DNA from: Alkalimonas amylolytica
GTDB taxonomy: Bacteria; Pseudomonadota; Gammaproteobacteria; Enterobacterales; Alteromonadaceae
DNA: 64,000 bases
Assembly: GCF_900107845.1 (NCBI RefSeq)
Contig: NZ_FNRM01000005.1
Coordinates: 1-64,000 of the forward strand
Direction: 5' to 3'
The position numbers were made by a program, and so were the translations under genes. Shown piece by piece: positions 43,400 through 53,414 of this stretch. A model generated the notes under the pieces. The model was not told the origin of the DNA. It saw only the letters and a program-made list of their open reading frames with translations, and did not search any database. How positions within the stretch are numbered: position 1 is the first letter of the stretch; the number at the start of each line of letters is the position of its first letter.

Positions 43400-44764
43400 A
43401 TGTACAGCACCGATACCATAGCCGCTATAGCCACTGCCACCGGCCGCGCCGGCGTGGGCATTATCCGTATTTCCGGCCCGGCTGCCAGCCAGGTTGCAGA
43501 GGCTGTGCTTGGCAAGGTCCCCAAAGCCCGCACAGCCGAGTATCTGCCATTTCTGGATACCGATGGCAAGGCATTGGATCAGGGTATTGCGCTGTATTTC
43601 CCTGGGCCCAACTCCTTTACCGGCGAGGATGTGCTCGAGTTGCAAGGTCATGGTGGCCCGGTGCTGCTGGATATGTTACTGCGCCGGGTCATTGCCCTGG
43701 CCCAGGTGCGCATTGCCCGGCCCGGCGAATTCAGCGAACGCGCCTTTTTAAACGACAAATTGGATTTGGCTCAGGCCGAAGCCATCGCCGACTTGATTGA
43801 TGCCAGCTCCGAGCAGGCAGCTCGCTCCGCCATGCATTCATTGCAAGGTGAGTTTTCCGCCCGCATTCATGCGTTGGTGGAAAAAGTGATTCATCTGCGT
43901 ATCTATGTGGAAGCCGCCATCGACTTCCCGGATGAAGAAATTGATTTTCTATCCGATGGCAAAGTGGCGGACGATCTGGCGGGCATCATTGCTGATTTAA
44001 CAAAAATTCGCCGTGAAGCCAATCAGGGCAGCATCCTGCGCGAAGGCATGCGGGTGGTAATAGCCGGCCGGCCCAATGCCGGTAAATCCAGCTTGCTGAA
44101 CGCCCTGGCAGGCCGGGAAGCAGCCATTGTCACTGATATTGCCGGCACCACCCGGGACGTATTGCGCGAGCACATTCATATCGATGGCATGCCGCTGCAT
44201 ATCATCGATACGGCCGGGCTGCGTGAAGCCAGCGATCAGGTGGAACAAATTGGCATTGAGCGCGCCTGGCAGGAAATAGAGCAAGCCGATCGGGTGCTCT
44301 TTATGGTGGATGGCACCACCACAGCAGCGACCGATCCCCACAGCATCTGGCCGGATTTTATCGACCGGCTACCAGCAAAGCTTGGCATCACGGTTATTCG
44401 TAACAAAGCCGACTTAACCGGCGAGCCGATGCAGGCCGAACTAAACCAGCCAGTACCAGTCTTTCGGTTATCAGCCAAAACCGGCGCCGGCATCGATGCG
44501 CTGCGTGAGCATCTAAAACAATGCATGGGCTTTGAGGGCACCAGCGAAGGCAGTTTTCTGGCCCGCCGCCGTCACCTGGATGCGCTGCAGCGTGCCAGCG
44601 AACACCTGGCAACCGGCCAGGAGCAGCTGCACAGTTTTATTGCCGGTGAGATCCTTGCCGAAGAGCTGCGCTTAACGCAGCAACACCTGAATGAAATCAC
44701 CGGCGAATTCAGCTCCGATGATTTGTTGGGGCGGATTTTTTCCAGTTTTTGTATCGGGAAATAG
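43400..44764 (+). CDS. mnmE: tRNA uridine-5-carboxymethylaminomethyl modification GTPase
   Basis: Works with MnmG to place cmnm5 on wobble uridine. I start at the ATG at 43400 ([12 protein letters not shown]) with GAGG 5 bases before; the frame extends upstream into the terminator. The 454-residue protein has the folate-binding N-domain, a helical domain, an inserted G domain (GRPNAGKSS near 222, [18 protein letters not shown]) and the C-terminal FCIGK with the conserved Cys. Its partner mnmG is about 17.6 kb downstream at the origin. Confidence 0.97.
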   Translation: MYSTDTIAAIATATGRAGVGIIRISGPAASQVAEAVLGKVPKARTAEYLPFLDTDGKALDQGIALYFPGPNSFTGEDVLELQGHGGPVLLDMLLRRVIALAQVRIARPGEFSERAFLNDKLDLAQAEAIADLIDASSEQAARSAMHSLQGEFSARIHALVEKVIHLRIYVEAAIDFPDEEIDFLSDGKVADDLAGIIADLTKIRREANQGSILREGMRVVIAGRPNAGKSSLLNALAGREAAIVTDIAGTTRDVLREHIHIDGMPLHIIDTAGLREASDQVEQIGIERAWQEIEQADRVLFMVDGTTTAATDPHSIWPDFIDRLPAKLGITVIRNKADLTGEPMQAELNQPVPVFRLSAKTGAGIDALREHLKQCMGFEGTSEGSFLARRRHLDALQRASEHLATGQEQLHSFIAGEILAEELRLTQQHLNEITGEFSSDDLLGRIFSSFCIGK

Positions 44765-44766
44765 CA

Positions 44767-45828
44767 CTACCACCAGCCCCTTCGGCGGAAATACCACAGC
44801 AGGCCACCGCCAATGCAGGCCATTAACCCCAGAATCAAGGCATAACCGTATTGCCAGCCAAGCTCTGGCATCACTTCGAAGTTCATGCCGTAAATACCGG
44901 CGATAAACGTCAGCGGAATAAAGATGCTGGCCATCATGGTCAGTACTTTCATCACCTCATTGGTGCGGTTGCTGACGCTGGTCAGATACAGATCCAGCAA
45001 ACCACTGAGCACATCTCGCAGGGTTTCCATGGTGTCGATGATGTGCACGCAATGGTCGTAGACATCGCGCAGAAAAATCCGGGTCTCCGGTTTGATCAAA
45101 GGGTTCTCATCACGCAGCAAACTGCTGAGTAGCTCTCTGAGCGGCCAGACCACCTTGCGTAGCAGCAGCATTTCGCGTTTAAAGTGGTGGATTTTCGCCA
45201 GCACAGCCGTAGTAGGTGCAGTCATCAGCTCATTTTCCAGCTGCTCGATGTGATCACCGCACTGTTCCAGCAAAATAAAATAGTGATCGACTACCGCATC
45301 CAGCAAGGCATAGGCCAGGTAATCAGCGCCAAAACCACGTAAACGCCGGCCAGCCAGCAGACGCTGTACCACGCCATCGAAGTCATTACCCGGTGTTTCC
45401 TGCAAACTAATCACCGTCTGCTCCATCAACACCAGGCTGATTTGCTCGGCCCGGATCTCCCGGCTGTCCGGATGAAAGCGCAGCATTTTAAAGACCACAA
45501 ACAAATAGTCCGGATGGGCCTCCACCTTTGGCCGGTGATCGGTATTCAGCATGTCTTCCAGCACCAGCGGATGCAGCGAAAACACCTGGCCAAGCTGCTC
45601 AATAGGGGCAATGCCCGGCAAACCGCACAGATTCAGCCAGCGCACACTGTCCGGCTTTGCCGGCGGTAATTGCTGCAGGCTGCTTAAATTGAGTTGCTCA
45701 ATGCTGTCCAGATTGTATTGCAGCAGTTGCCAATGAGCTTCTGCATCGGGGCTGGCACCACTGAACACCAGGGTACCGGGTGCTGATCCCGCTTTTTTGC
45801 CTTTTTTACGAACCAGTTTTCCTGCCAT
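44767..45828 (-). CDS. corA: CorA family magnesium/cobalt transporter
   Basis: Pentameric divalent-cation channel of the inner membrane. The 353-residue protein has a long soluble funnel domain and two C-terminal helices, the first ending in the selectivity motif YGMNF. I start at 45828 because GAGGG stands 6 bases before that ATG; the frame opens 24 codons earlier. It may serve Mg, Co or Zn; the sequence does not decide. It converges on mnmE with two bases between the stops. Confidence 0.93.
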   Translation of the reverse strand: MAGKLVRKKGKKAGSAPGTLVFSGASPDAEAHWQLLQYNLDSIEQLNLSSLQQLPPAKPDSVRWLNLCGLPGIAPIEQLGQVFSLHPLVLEDMLNTDHRPKVEAHPDYLFVVFKMLRFHPDSREIRAEQISLVLMEQTVISLQETPGNDFDGVVQRLLAGRRLRGFGADYLAYALLDAVVDHYFILLEQCGDHIEQLENELMTAPTTAVLAKIHHFKREMLLLRKVVWPLRELLSSLLRDENPLIKPETRIFLRDVYDHCVHIIDTMETLRDVLSGLLDLYLTSVSNRTNEVMKVLTMMASIFIPLTFIAGIYGMNFEVMPELGWQYGYALILGLMACIGGGLLWYFRRRGWW

Positions 45829-45903
45829 ATCATCCCTCAATGCTTCTACTGTACTGCTGTAGATGCCCGCATTCGGATATCCGGACATCGTAACAGTCAA
45901 GGG

Positions 45904-47115
45904 TTAAAACGGAATATGTACCTGCACATTACCACCACCAAAGGACAGACTGTGCAACTCGATGGTCGGGTTGAGCCGGATCACGGCACCGCTTTGCTGG
46001 TGCAGATGGAACTCGATCACGGGCACCAGCTTGGCCAGTACACCGCTGAAATGAAGTGGCTCGTCATCGTCCGGCCGGGCGCCCTGCATATCGGCATACC
46101 CGAGCATCAAGCTTGGTCTTAAGCGGATCCATGGGCGCCAGTCCCAGGCCATACCAGCATAGAGCATCCATTCATCCCGCTGCTCCAGCACAGTCAAACC
46201 GGCCTGTTGCACCTGATCGCGCTCGCGCAAAGATAGGTAGCGAACACCGCCCCAATACGTCACCGGCTGTGCACGGCGTGAACGCAGCTCCAGGCTGGTG
46301 TCGGTAAATTGCCGGCGCAGCTCAAGCGCCAGCGCATCGTCTTGAAACTGTTGCCGCAAGCCATAGAGCCCCTGCGTTTGCAACCCTAGCTGCCAATTGG
46401 CCGTAACAGGATACAGCCAACCGAGGCCAGCGGAGTACTGTTTATCGGTCCACTGCTGCGCTAAATCCGGTTGATGGTATTCCATCCGGCGGTTCAGGTT
46501 GGTAAAGCCATACAGCTGTTGGCCATCCGCAAAGACCGTACCTGCTGCCAGGTGCAACGTCAGTGGTTTTTTTTGATAGAAACTGCTGTCGTAGGTTTTG
46601 CTGTTGTACATGGCATCGGGCGAAATCAGGGTTGCACGCAACCACTGCTCAGGGCCGGGCCGCCAGTAGGCTTCCAGCTGCAGATCCACTTCATCCTTAC
46701 CACCACGAACATCGCCCCAGACACCAAGTTCCAGGCTGCCATCGGCAGTGACATAACCACTGCCAAATAAGGTACGATCATAGCGGCCATCCAGGTCTTC
46801 ATCCCGGCGAAAACGCACCCCGACAAACATAGGTACATCAAACTGCACCCGTTTTTGCAGATGCGACTGCACGTAAAATTCGCGGCTACGGGTGCTGCCG
46901 GCGGTGCCATACCAGCCGTCTTCGGCCCAACTATCCTGCATTCGCACTACCGGCAAGGGCTGAAAGCTTATCCGGTGCAAAAAACTTTCTTCGGTCAGCA
47001 CAAAGTTACGGCCTTCCAACCGCTCCAGCCGAAAGGGCTCTGGCCCACCCCAGCCATAAGCCAGCACTGAACTGCTGAGAAAAAGCGTGGTAAAAGCGGC
47101 CACCGGACATCGCAT
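45904..47115 (-). CDS. Probable outer-membrane protein, function unknown
   Basis: A 403-residue exported protein: signal peptide MRCPVAAFTTLFLSSSVLA decides the start at 47115, with AAAAGGA 8 bases before it. The rest is rich in aromatic residues and amphipathic strands and ends in QVHIPF, a C-terminal Phe typical of beta-barrels. I cannot assign a family. It is upstream of corA on the same strand, about 75 bases away, so it may be co-transcribed. Confidence 0.7.
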   Translation of the reverse strand: MRCPVAAFTTLFLSSSVLAYGWGGPEPFRLERLEGRNFVLTEESFLHRISFQPLPVVRMQDSWAEDGWYGTAGSTRSREFYVQSHLQKRVQFDVPMFVGVRFRRDEDLDGRYDRTLFGSGYVTADGSLELGVWGDVRGGKDEVDLQLEAYWRPGPEQWLRATLISPDAMYNSKTYDSSFYQKKPLTLHLAAGTVFADGQQLYGFTNLNRRMEYHQPDLAQQWTDKQYSAGLGWLYPVTANWQLGLQTQGLYGLRQQFQDDALALELRRQFTDTSLELRSRRAQPVTYWGGVRYLSLRERDQVQQAGLTVLEQRDEWMLYAGMAWDWRPWIRLRPSLMLGYADMQGARPDDDEPLHFSGVLAKLVPVIEFHLHQQSGAVIRLNPTIELHSLSFGGGNVQVHIPF

Positions 47116-47242
47116 GCATGCATCCTTTTGCAAAGTTCAAATCCGTTACAGCCTAGCATAATAGCTCACTAGCAGGCGATACCGGGCTGGTCTGATACCA
47201 TAAAACCAACGTACACAGTGCTCAAACAGACAGGAGACCTGC

Positions 47243-48553
47243 ATGCATCGGTTGGGTTTATTTTGGTTTCAACAGGATTTACGGCTAAGCGATCAACCGG
47301 CGCTGACACAAGCCTGCGCCGAGTGTGATCAACTGATCCTGCTGTACTGCGCCGAGCCAGGCTGGTTCAGCCCGGGCCGTTATCACAGCAAACGCATGGG
47401 CATGCAGCGTTGGCGCTTTCTGATGGATAGCCTGCAAGAGCTTAGTCACCAGCTGAAACACCGTCAGCAACACTTGGTACTGCGCTTTCAGTCGCCGGTT
47501 GAAGCCATCAGCCAGCTCATCAGCCAGTACAAGGTCGATGCCATCTACCAAAGCCGCCAGCCGGGTTATTACGAGGCCCGTCAGTGGCAGCAGTTACAAC
47601 AGCGCTTTCCTTATCTGAGCTTTCAGACCCTGGACAGCAACACCCTTTTTAGCCAACAACAATTGCCCTTTGCCCTGAAGGATCTCCCTGCCAGCTTTAG
47701 TCAGTTTCGCAAGCAAGTGGAGAATTTACCGCTGAGAACAGCCATCGCTGCACCGCAACGGCTTCCACCCGCACCCAAAGGCGTAAACAATGACCAGCTC
47801 CCCGGCTACCCGGCCTGGCTCAGCTCGGTGTTCTCCGGTGGAGAATACAGCGCCCAGCAGCACCTGCAGCGTTACTTTGCCAGCACCCGGCCCGGTTTTT
47901 ATAAGGAAGTGCGTAACGCACTGGACGGCTTTGATAATTCCACCAAGTTTTCGCCCTGGCTGGCGGCCGGTTGTGTCTCAGCCCGGCAGGTGGCCACAGC
48001 ACTGCATGGCTTTGAAGCAGAACATGGCCGGAATGACTCCAGTTACTGGATCTACTTTGAACTCTTGTGGCGTGACTATTTTCATTGGTACAGCCACCGC
48101 CATGGCAAAGCGCTGTTTCTGCGTCAGGGCATCAAGCAAAGGGCGCCACTGACCAGTTTTTATCCACAACGTTTTCGCGCCTGGTGTGAAGGCAATACGC
48201 CTTTCCCACTCGTCAATGCCTGTATGCACCAGCTAAAACAAACCGGTTACCTGTCCAACCGGGGCCGTCAGTTGGTAGCAAGCTGTTTTGTACACGAGTT
48301 GCAACTGGACTGGCGCTATGGCGCCGCCTGGTTTGAACAGCAACTGATTGATTACGATGTCGCCATCAACTGGGGTAACTGGCAGTATCTGGCCGGTGTT
48401 GGCGCCGATCCCCGCGGCCATCGCCAATTTAACCTGGCCAAGCAACAGCAACTGTACGATCCGGATGGCCGCTTCATCCGCCAGTGGCAAGGAGAAGCCA
48501 ATACCCTGCCGCTGGATAGCGTGGATGCAGCCGATTGGCCCTGTTCTGGCTAA
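47243..48553 (+). CDS. Cryptochrome-DASH family protein
   Basis: A 436-residue flavoprotein of the photolyase/cryptochrome family. The N-terminal antenna domain starts LGLFWFQQDLRLSDQPAL; the FAD domain holds STKFSPWLAAGC, ELLWRDYFHWY, GYLSNRGRQLVASCF and DYDVAINWGNWQYLAGVG. These features, especially NWGNWQYLAGVG and RGHRQFN, are those of DASH cryptochromes, which bind FAD and repair CPDs in single-stranded DNA. It starts after AGGAG and ends in a four-base tail overlap with the permease gene. Confidence 0.92.
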   Translation: MHRLGLFWFQQDLRLSDQPALTQACAECDQLILLYCAEPGWFSPGRYHSKRMGMQRWRFLMDSLQELSHQLKHRQQHLVLRFQSPVEAISQLISQYKVDAIYQSRQPGYYEARQWQQLQQRFPYLSFQTLDSNTLFSQQQLPFALKDLPASFSQFRKQVENLPLRTAIAAPQRLPPAPKGVNNDQLPGYPAWLSSVFSGGEYSAQQHLQRYFASTRPGFYKEVRNALDGFDNSTKFSPWLAAGCVSARQVATALHGFEAEHGRNDSSYWIYFELLWRDYFHWYSHRHGKALFLRQGIKQRAPLTSFYPQRFRAWCEGNTPFPLVNACMHQLKQTGYLSNRGRQLVASCFVHELQLDWRYGAAWFEQQLIDYDVAINWGNWQYLAGVGADPRGHRQFNLAKQQQLYDPDGRFIRQWQGEANTLPLDSVDAADWPCSG

Positions 48554-49791
48554 CTGCTGCGCCCGGTTGCTACTTTTCGTGTCTTTGACTCTTGTTCAGG
48601 CGTCATGATAAGCCTGGCATCGCCGCTACTGAGTAACTGCTTCAGGCTGGTTTTCAGCTCACTCCAGGTGGCAACAAAGAATGCCGTCAGCGGCACCGCC
48701 AGTACCATGCCAATGATGCCACCCAAAGCCGTGCCCCAAAAGAACAGCGAAATAACCACCAGGGCAGGATGCAAACCCGAGCGGTTGGCCATGATCTTCG
48801 GGGTCAGCAACCAGCTTTCAATCACCTGCACCACAACAAACACCAGGCCGGCCAGCACCATCAACTCAACGCCGCCCTCCGGCTGCAAATAAGCCATCGG
48901 CAGCACGACCAGCAAGCCAATCAGACTGCCAAGAAAAGGAATGATATTTAACAGCCCCAGCACCAGCCCAATCAAGACACCATACTCCAGACCAAGCAAG
49001 CTAAAGCTCAGGGCATACAACACCCCCATGCAGACCGCAATGATCAACTGCCCCTGAAAAAAAGCCGTGATGTAACCGACAAACACATCCATGAAATACA
49101 ACACTTTTTGCTGCGTGGCGACGTGAAAGATGGACAACAACTCGGCTGCTTGTTGGCGCAGCTGTCCACCGGACAGCAAGCAGAAGAACAGGAACAACGG
49201 CACAAAGCCAATGCCTGCCAGCAGCCCCAAATAGGACACAATGGTACGGCTGCTTTGTTCCAGCCCGGGCAAGGCGGACTTCGCGTCATCACCAGTTTGC
49301 TGCAGGCCCGAGGCAATCATCTTGCTAAGCTCTGGGTTATAAAAAGAAAAGTTTTCTTTCCAGCTGGCCAGGCTGTCGGGCAAAGTACTCATCAATTGCA
49401 CAGCCTGGTTTACCAGGGTTGGTACCAGCAAGACCACCAGGCTGCCAAGAGCGGCGAAAAAGAGCAGCAACACCGCGCTAATGGCCAGCAAACGAGGCAG
49501 CCGCAACCGGCTTTGCAAAAACACCACCACAGGATAAAGCACCAGAGCCAGAATACCGGCCAGTGATAACGACAGCAGCAGGTTGGAGAACACACCTAAA
49601 AGCCAGCCAAATAACCAGAACGTAATGCCAATCAAAGCGGTCAGCAATACCAATGAAAACAACACGGCCGTGTAACGGAACAAGCGCAGCTCCACCGCAC
49701 TAAATAGTGAGGGTGCCGGTGTGGGTGCGGCAGGGCTTTGACTGCTCGCCTTAACGGCTTCCGGCCCAACCTGGTGCGTATCTGTCAGCAT
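48550..49791 (-). CDS. AI-2E family permease
   Basis: A 413-residue inner-membrane protein of the AI-2E (formerly UPF0118) family with about eight helices and the conserved late block GLLNIIPFLGSLIGLL. Members are linked to export of small molecules or Na+/H+ exchange; AI-2 export is shown for few, so the substrate is open. The start at 49791 follows AGGA by 8 bases; a frame of 26 more codons upstream is unlikely to be used. No luxS is seen here. Confidence 0.88.
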   Translation of the reverse strand: MLTDTHQVGPEAVKASSQSPAAPTPAPSLFSAVELRLFRYTAVLFSLVLLTALIGITFWLFGWLLGVFSNLLLSLSLAGILALVLYPVVVFLQSRLRLPRLLAISAVLLLFFAALGSLVVLLVPTLVNQAVQLMSTLPDSLASWKENFSFYNPELSKMIASGLQQTGDDAKSALPGLEQSSRTIVSYLGLLAGIGFVPLFLFFCLLSGGQLRQQAAELLSIFHVATQQKVLYFMDVFVGYITAFFQGQLIIAVCMGVLYALSFSLLGLEYGVLIGLVLGLLNIIPFLGSLIGLLVVLPMAYLQPEGGVELMVLAGLVFVVVQVIESWLLTPKIMANRSGLHPALVVISLFFWGTALGGIIGMVLAVPLTAFFVATWSELKTSLKQLLSSGDARLIMTPEQESKTRKVATGRSS

Positions 49792-49903
49792 CAAGAGTTC
49801 CTGCGTAGACGTCCGGCCAGGCCGCTGTATCAGCTTACGCCAGAGAAAACCTGGGATAGCACGGCACAACTAAGCACGGCCGTTAGAGAAATCCATAGGA
49901 AAG

Positions 49904-49932
49904 GCTCCCTGTACCAAGCAGATACAGGGGGC
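49904..49932 (-). terminator. Possible terminator after the DUF3185 gene
   Basis: GCTCCCTGTA (49904-49913) pairs with TACAGGGGGC (49923-49932), with one G-T. It lies directly after the leftward DUF3185 stop. The following tail (minus strand CTTTCCTAT) is only partly T-rich. Confidence 0.45.
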
Positions 49933-49937
49933 GCTGG

Positions 49938-50165
49938 TTAGGAATGGCGGGCGGTTTTACCAAGTACCAGCATGGCAATGCCAGCCACAGCCGCTGCTGC
50001 ACCAAAGATCAGAAACCAAATGGTCGAGTCCGTAAAACGGCCGGTGACAGCCTCTGAGACCTGATCCCCCAGGCTTTGCGATGATTGATAGGCAAAGAAC
50101 AACAAGATCACCCCAACCACCAACAACACAATCGCCAGCACTTTACTATTCATCAGTTCAGTCAT
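49938..50165 (-). CDS. DUF3185 family small membrane protein
   Basis: A 75-residue protein with two membrane helices, about 9-25 (VLAIVLLVVGVILLFFAY) and 48-68 (IWFLIFGAAAAVAGIAMLVLG), joined by the polar segment QSSQSLGDQVSEAVTGRFTD. This is the DUF3185 pattern. AGGAGA stands 8 bases before the start. It overlaps by eight bases the 3' end of the 55-residue gene upstream. Function is unknown; such proteins often accompany stress genes. Confidence 0.85.
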   Translation of the reverse strand: MTELMNSKVLAIVLLVVGVILLFFAYQSSQSLGDQVSEAVTGRFTDSTIWFLIFGAAAAVAGIAMLVLGKTARHS

Positions 50166-50325
50166 CGTTAATTTCTCCTAATACAGCGCCATCCTTGTTG
50201 CTCTGCTTTTTGGTTTTTCCTTTCTGGTCGGTGTGCTTGTCATTACTCTCTTTTTCTGCAAGCTCCTGTTCTTTGCCTTTGCGCTTGTTTTTGTTCCAAG
50301 GGTGCTGATTCTGATTCGAGTGCAT
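50158..50325 (-). CDS. 55-residue lysine/glutamine-rich hydrophilic protein
   Basis: A short open frame (MHSNQNQHPWNKNKRKGKEQ at the start, ending GEINDD). It is extremely polar, with many Lys, Gln, Asn and Glu and almost no hydrophobic residues, so it is likely disordered. GGAG stands 8 bases before the ATG, and its stop overlaps the start of the DUF3185 gene (ATGACTGA), which suggests one transcript and translational coupling. I know no family for it. It could in principle be a chance frame, but the ribosome site and coupling argue otherwise. Confidence 0.6.
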   Translation of the reverse strand: MHSNQNQHPWNKNKRKGKEQELAEKESNDKHTDQKGKTKKQSNKDGAVLGEINDD

Positions 50326-50953
50326 GAGCCTTTCTCCAACTGGTTAGGTGGTTTCAATCTGCCGCTTGCATCTACGTCTGGAAGGCAGGGTGGAGCCATC
50401 AGAATAGGTGAAGTGCGCGCCCTGGTCTGTACGCTGCCGCACTTATACTGCTCGCTTTTTGACCACATCAGAGCCACTGCAGCAGCTTGCTCAGCGCGGG
50501 TTATCTTTTTGCTACCAGCCGTTCATAAAGAGAAAAGTGCGGATAACGGGTGCGGTATGCGCTCGATTTGGGCGCGCAGCAAACCCGCAGCCGAGGAAAC
50601 AAGCGGCAAACTTTCCGTTGCAAGCCTGGCTGCCTTCAGCCCAACCGAGCGATCACGCCTCGCCGGAATATCGCGGTCATCGTCTTCACCACCAACCAGC
50701 AACCGGCCAGGTCATGCTTGTGCTGCTGGATGGCGCAGAGCTGCCCTATCAACGGCTCCCACTTTGCAACGACCACCAGCAGCACTAGGCCGAGGCGGAT
50801 CTGGATTAAACAAAGCCGGCCTTTCGGCTATCTGTTCGCTGGCGCACTGAGCGTGCAAGCCAAGCCGGCGATAATTGCAACGGACTGGCGCTGAACCATC
50901 GACCTCGGCGCATCGGGTTCAACCACTTCGGTTCAGCCACAAGGAGAAGACGC
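50326..50953. other. 628-base region upstream of katE without a recognised gene
   Basis: It should hold promoters for the leftward small-protein pair and for the rightward catalase. A minus-strand TATAAG (complement of 50442-50447) is a possible -10 for the former. Several overlapping open frames of 100-200 codons run through 50408-50894 on the plus strand, but none has a family resemblance or a good ribosome site. The G/C-rich content and competing frames suggest decayed coding sequence or untranslated leader; I cannot tell which. Confidence 0.4.
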
Positions 50954-53314
50954 ATGGCGACAAAACAAAGCGGCGACACCCCAGCCAAAGCCGCAAAAAA
51001 ACAAGGCAAAACACTGAAAACCAACGACATCGTTGCACAACAGGCCAGTGCCAGCGAAGGACTGGTGGCCGCGATGCCGCACAACAGCAACAAAGAGTTC
51101 GAGCATGGTCACGCCAACGCCTTAGCACCCATGCCCGGAACGACTGTGACGCCGGATTCCGACGAGATAACCGCCAGTACCGCGACCGAACAAGATGGCA
51201 GTACCAAAACCGGCCATGCAGCACCAGCAGGAAGCAATGCGCTTCAGGCTTCGCTGGAGCGAGTCCGGGTGGATGCCAGTGAGCAAGCGTTAACCAGCAA
51301 TCAAGGGGTGGCGGTTGGCACGAATCAACACTCATTAAAAGCGGGGCTGCGTGGTCCCTCACTGCTGGAGGATTTTATTCTGCGGGAAAAGATCACGCAT
51401 TTTGATCACGAACGCATTCCGGAGCGCGTCGTCCATGCCCGGGGCTCGGCCGCCCACGGCTATTTCGAAGCATACGACGCCCTCACCAAGTACACCCGCG
51501 CCGCGCCCTTTGCTAAAAAAGGCAAAATCACCCCGGTGTTTGTCCGCTTTTCCACCGTACTTGGCGAACGAGGCTCAAAAGATACCGCCCGCGATGCCCG
51601 TGGCTTTGCGGTAAAGTTCTACACCGACGAAGGCAACTGGGATCTGGTTGGCAACAACATACCAGTGTTCTTTATTCAGGATGCGATGAAATTTCCCGAT
51701 CTGGTGCATGCTGCCAAGCCAGAGCCGCATCATGGCATGCCGCAAGCCGCCGCTGCCCATGATACCTTCTGGGATTTTGTTTCCCTGATGCCCGAGTCCA
51801 CTCATATGTTGCTGTGGCTGATGTCCGATCGCGGTATCCCGCGCAGTTACCGGATGATGCAAGGCTTTGGGGTCCATACCTTTCGCTTAATCAACAAACA
51901 GGGCGAATCAATATTTTGCAAATTTCACTGGAAGCCGCTGATGGGCACGCATTCCCTGGTGTGGGACGAAGCCGTAAAAATATCGGGTGCCGATCCGGAT
52001 TTTCATCGCAGGGATTTGTGGGAGGCCATCGAGTCGGGCGAGTTCCCGGAATGGGAGCTCGGGCTGCAACTTTTTACCGAGCAGCAGGCCGATGCCTTCA
52101 GCTTCGATGTGCTGGATGCGACCAAACTGATCCCGGAAGAACTGGTACCATTGACCCCGGTCGGCCGGCTGGTGCTGAACCGCAACCCGGACAACTTCTT
52201 CGCTGAAACCGAACAAGTCGCCTTTTGTACCGCCCACATTATTCCGGGCATCGACTTTTCCAACGATCCATTGCTGGCCGGTCGTATCCACTCCTATGTG
52301 GATACACAAATTAGCCGGCTCGGTGGGGCCAATTTCCACGAGATCCCCATCAATGCGCCCCTGGCGTCGGTGCAGAATAACCAACGCGATGGCATGCATC
52401 GCCAGGCGCTGCATCGTGGCCGTGTCGCCTACGAGCCAAACTCATTGGCCGGTGGCTGCCCGTTTCAGGCTGGCGCCAGCGGTTTTGCCTCTTTCCCTGA
52501 ACCCTTAAACGCAGACAAGGTACGGGGCCAGCCAGAGAAATTTGCCGAGCATTACGCCCAGGCCACCCTGTTCTTTGACAGCCAAACGGCGGTCGAGAAA
52601 GAGCACATTGCCGCGGCCTTTCGTTTTGAGCTTAGCATGGTTAATGTGCCTGCCATCCGAAAGCGGATGCTGTCTTCGCTGGTCAATGTGTCTGCAGAAT
52701 TGGCCAAAGGCGTAGCGGCTGGCCTGGGCATGGATGTGCCCGAGGCCATGCCCAGAGCCTGCAACCAACCACAACCGCCCGAGGTGACCCTTTCCCCGGC
52801 CTTGTCGCTAAGAGCCCTGCCCGGCCAGTGCGGTATCCGCAGCCGAAAAGTTGCTGTGTTGATTGAAGATGGCGTCGACCATGTGTCATTGCGCACCTTG
52901 TACGATGCGCTGCTAGAGGCCGGTGCCGTGGTGCATTTTGTCGGGCCACGGCTGGGCATCTTTGTTGGCTCAGCCGGCGAACAGATAGAGGCCAATAAAT
53001 CGATGGAAAATGCGCCGTCCGTGCTGTTTGATGCGCTGCTGGTACCCGATGGCAGCACAGCCATCCAGGCACTGGCGGGGCATGGCCATACCATGGAGTT
53101 TATCAAGGATCTGTTCAGGCACTGCAAAACCATCCTCGCGCTTGGCGCTGGCCAAAAGCTACTGGAGATGGCTGGTATTGCGCTCAGCATGGACGATGAC
53201 GAGGGCGTTTTACTGGCAGAAGCGGCCGATGCCGCCACGGTGGCGGCTGCGTTTATCAAGGCGATAGCCGCCCACCGTCATCCCTCTATCGACAGCACAG
53301 CTGCCACGGCATGA
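50954..53314 (+). CDS. katE: Large-subunit catalase HPII with DJ-1-like C-terminal domain
   Basis: Decomposes H2O2; haem-d clade 2 catalase. The 786-residue protein has a long, polar Lys/Ala/Thr-rich N-terminal arm (about 1-125), the catalase core with His161 in [12 protein letters not shown] and the proximal haem Tyr448 in RIHSYVDTQ, and a C-terminal flavodoxin/DJ-1-like domain (from about 632: [12 protein letters not shown]). It is slightly longer than E. coli HPII, mainly in the N-terminal arm. AAGGAG precedes the ATG. In E. coli katE is RpoS-dependent; I saw no clear promoter here. Confidence 0.96.
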   Translation: MATKQSGDTPAKAAKKQGKTLKTNDIVAQQASASEGLVAAMPHNSNKEFEHGHANALAPMPGTTVTPDSDEITASTATEQDGSTKTGHAAPAGSNALQASLERVRVDASEQALTSNQGVAVGTNQHSLKAGLRGPSLLEDFILREKITHFDHERIPERVVHARGSAAHGYFEAYDALTKYTRAAPFAKKGKITPVFVRFSTVLGERGSKDTARDARGFAVKFYTDEGNWDLVGNNIPVFFIQDAMKFPDLVHAAKPEPHHGMPQAAAAHDTFWDFVSLMPESTHMLLWLMSDRGIPRSYRMMQGFGVHTFRLINKQGESIFCKFHWKPLMGTHSLVWDEAVKISGADPDFHRRDLWEAIESGEFPEWELGLQLFTEQQADAFSFDVLDATKLIPEELVPLTPVGRLVLNRNPDNFFAETEQVAFCTAHIIPGIDFSNDPLLAGRIHSYVDTQISRLGGANFHEIPINAPLASVQNNQRDGMHRQALHRGRVAYEPNSLAGGCPFQAGASGFASFPEPLNADKVRGQPEKFAEHYAQATLFFDSQTAVEKEHIAAAFRFELSMVNVPAIRKRMLSSLVNVSAELAKGVAAGLGMDVPEAMPRACNQPQPPEVTLSPALSLRALPGQCGIRSRKVAVLIEDGVDHVSLRTLYDALLEAGAVVHFVGPRLGIFVGSAGEQIEANKSMENAPSVLFDALLVPDGSTAIQALAGHGHTMEFIKDLFRHCKTILALGAGQKLLEMAGIALSMDDDEGVLLAEAADAATVAAAFIKAIAAHRHPSIDSTAATA

Positions 53315-53337
53315 CACAACCCAAGCATGGGTTGTGT
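53314..53337 (+). terminator. Hairpin directly after katE
   Basis: ACACAACCCA (53314-53323) pairs perfectly with TGGGTTGTGT (53328-53337) around AGCA, starting at the last base of the katE stop. No T-run follows, so it may act as a weak terminator or as message protection ahead of the next gene. Confidence 0.5.
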
Positions 53338-53414
53338 GTCAGCGCACCGAGCAACGGCAGCGATGCCATCACCCTGGTGAACAACGTTCATCAGTACTAA
53401 AGAAGGAAAGTCTT

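Noticed and set aside
50178-50477. 99-residue leftward open frame overlapping the 55-residue gene
   Set aside because: It lies in another frame of the same strand, has no good ribosome site, and competes with the better-supported short frame.
50233-50850. 205-residue rightward open frame upstream of katE
   Set aside because: Low-complexity Ser/Arg/Ala composition, no ribosome site and no family resemblance; its first part is antisense to the 55-residue gene.
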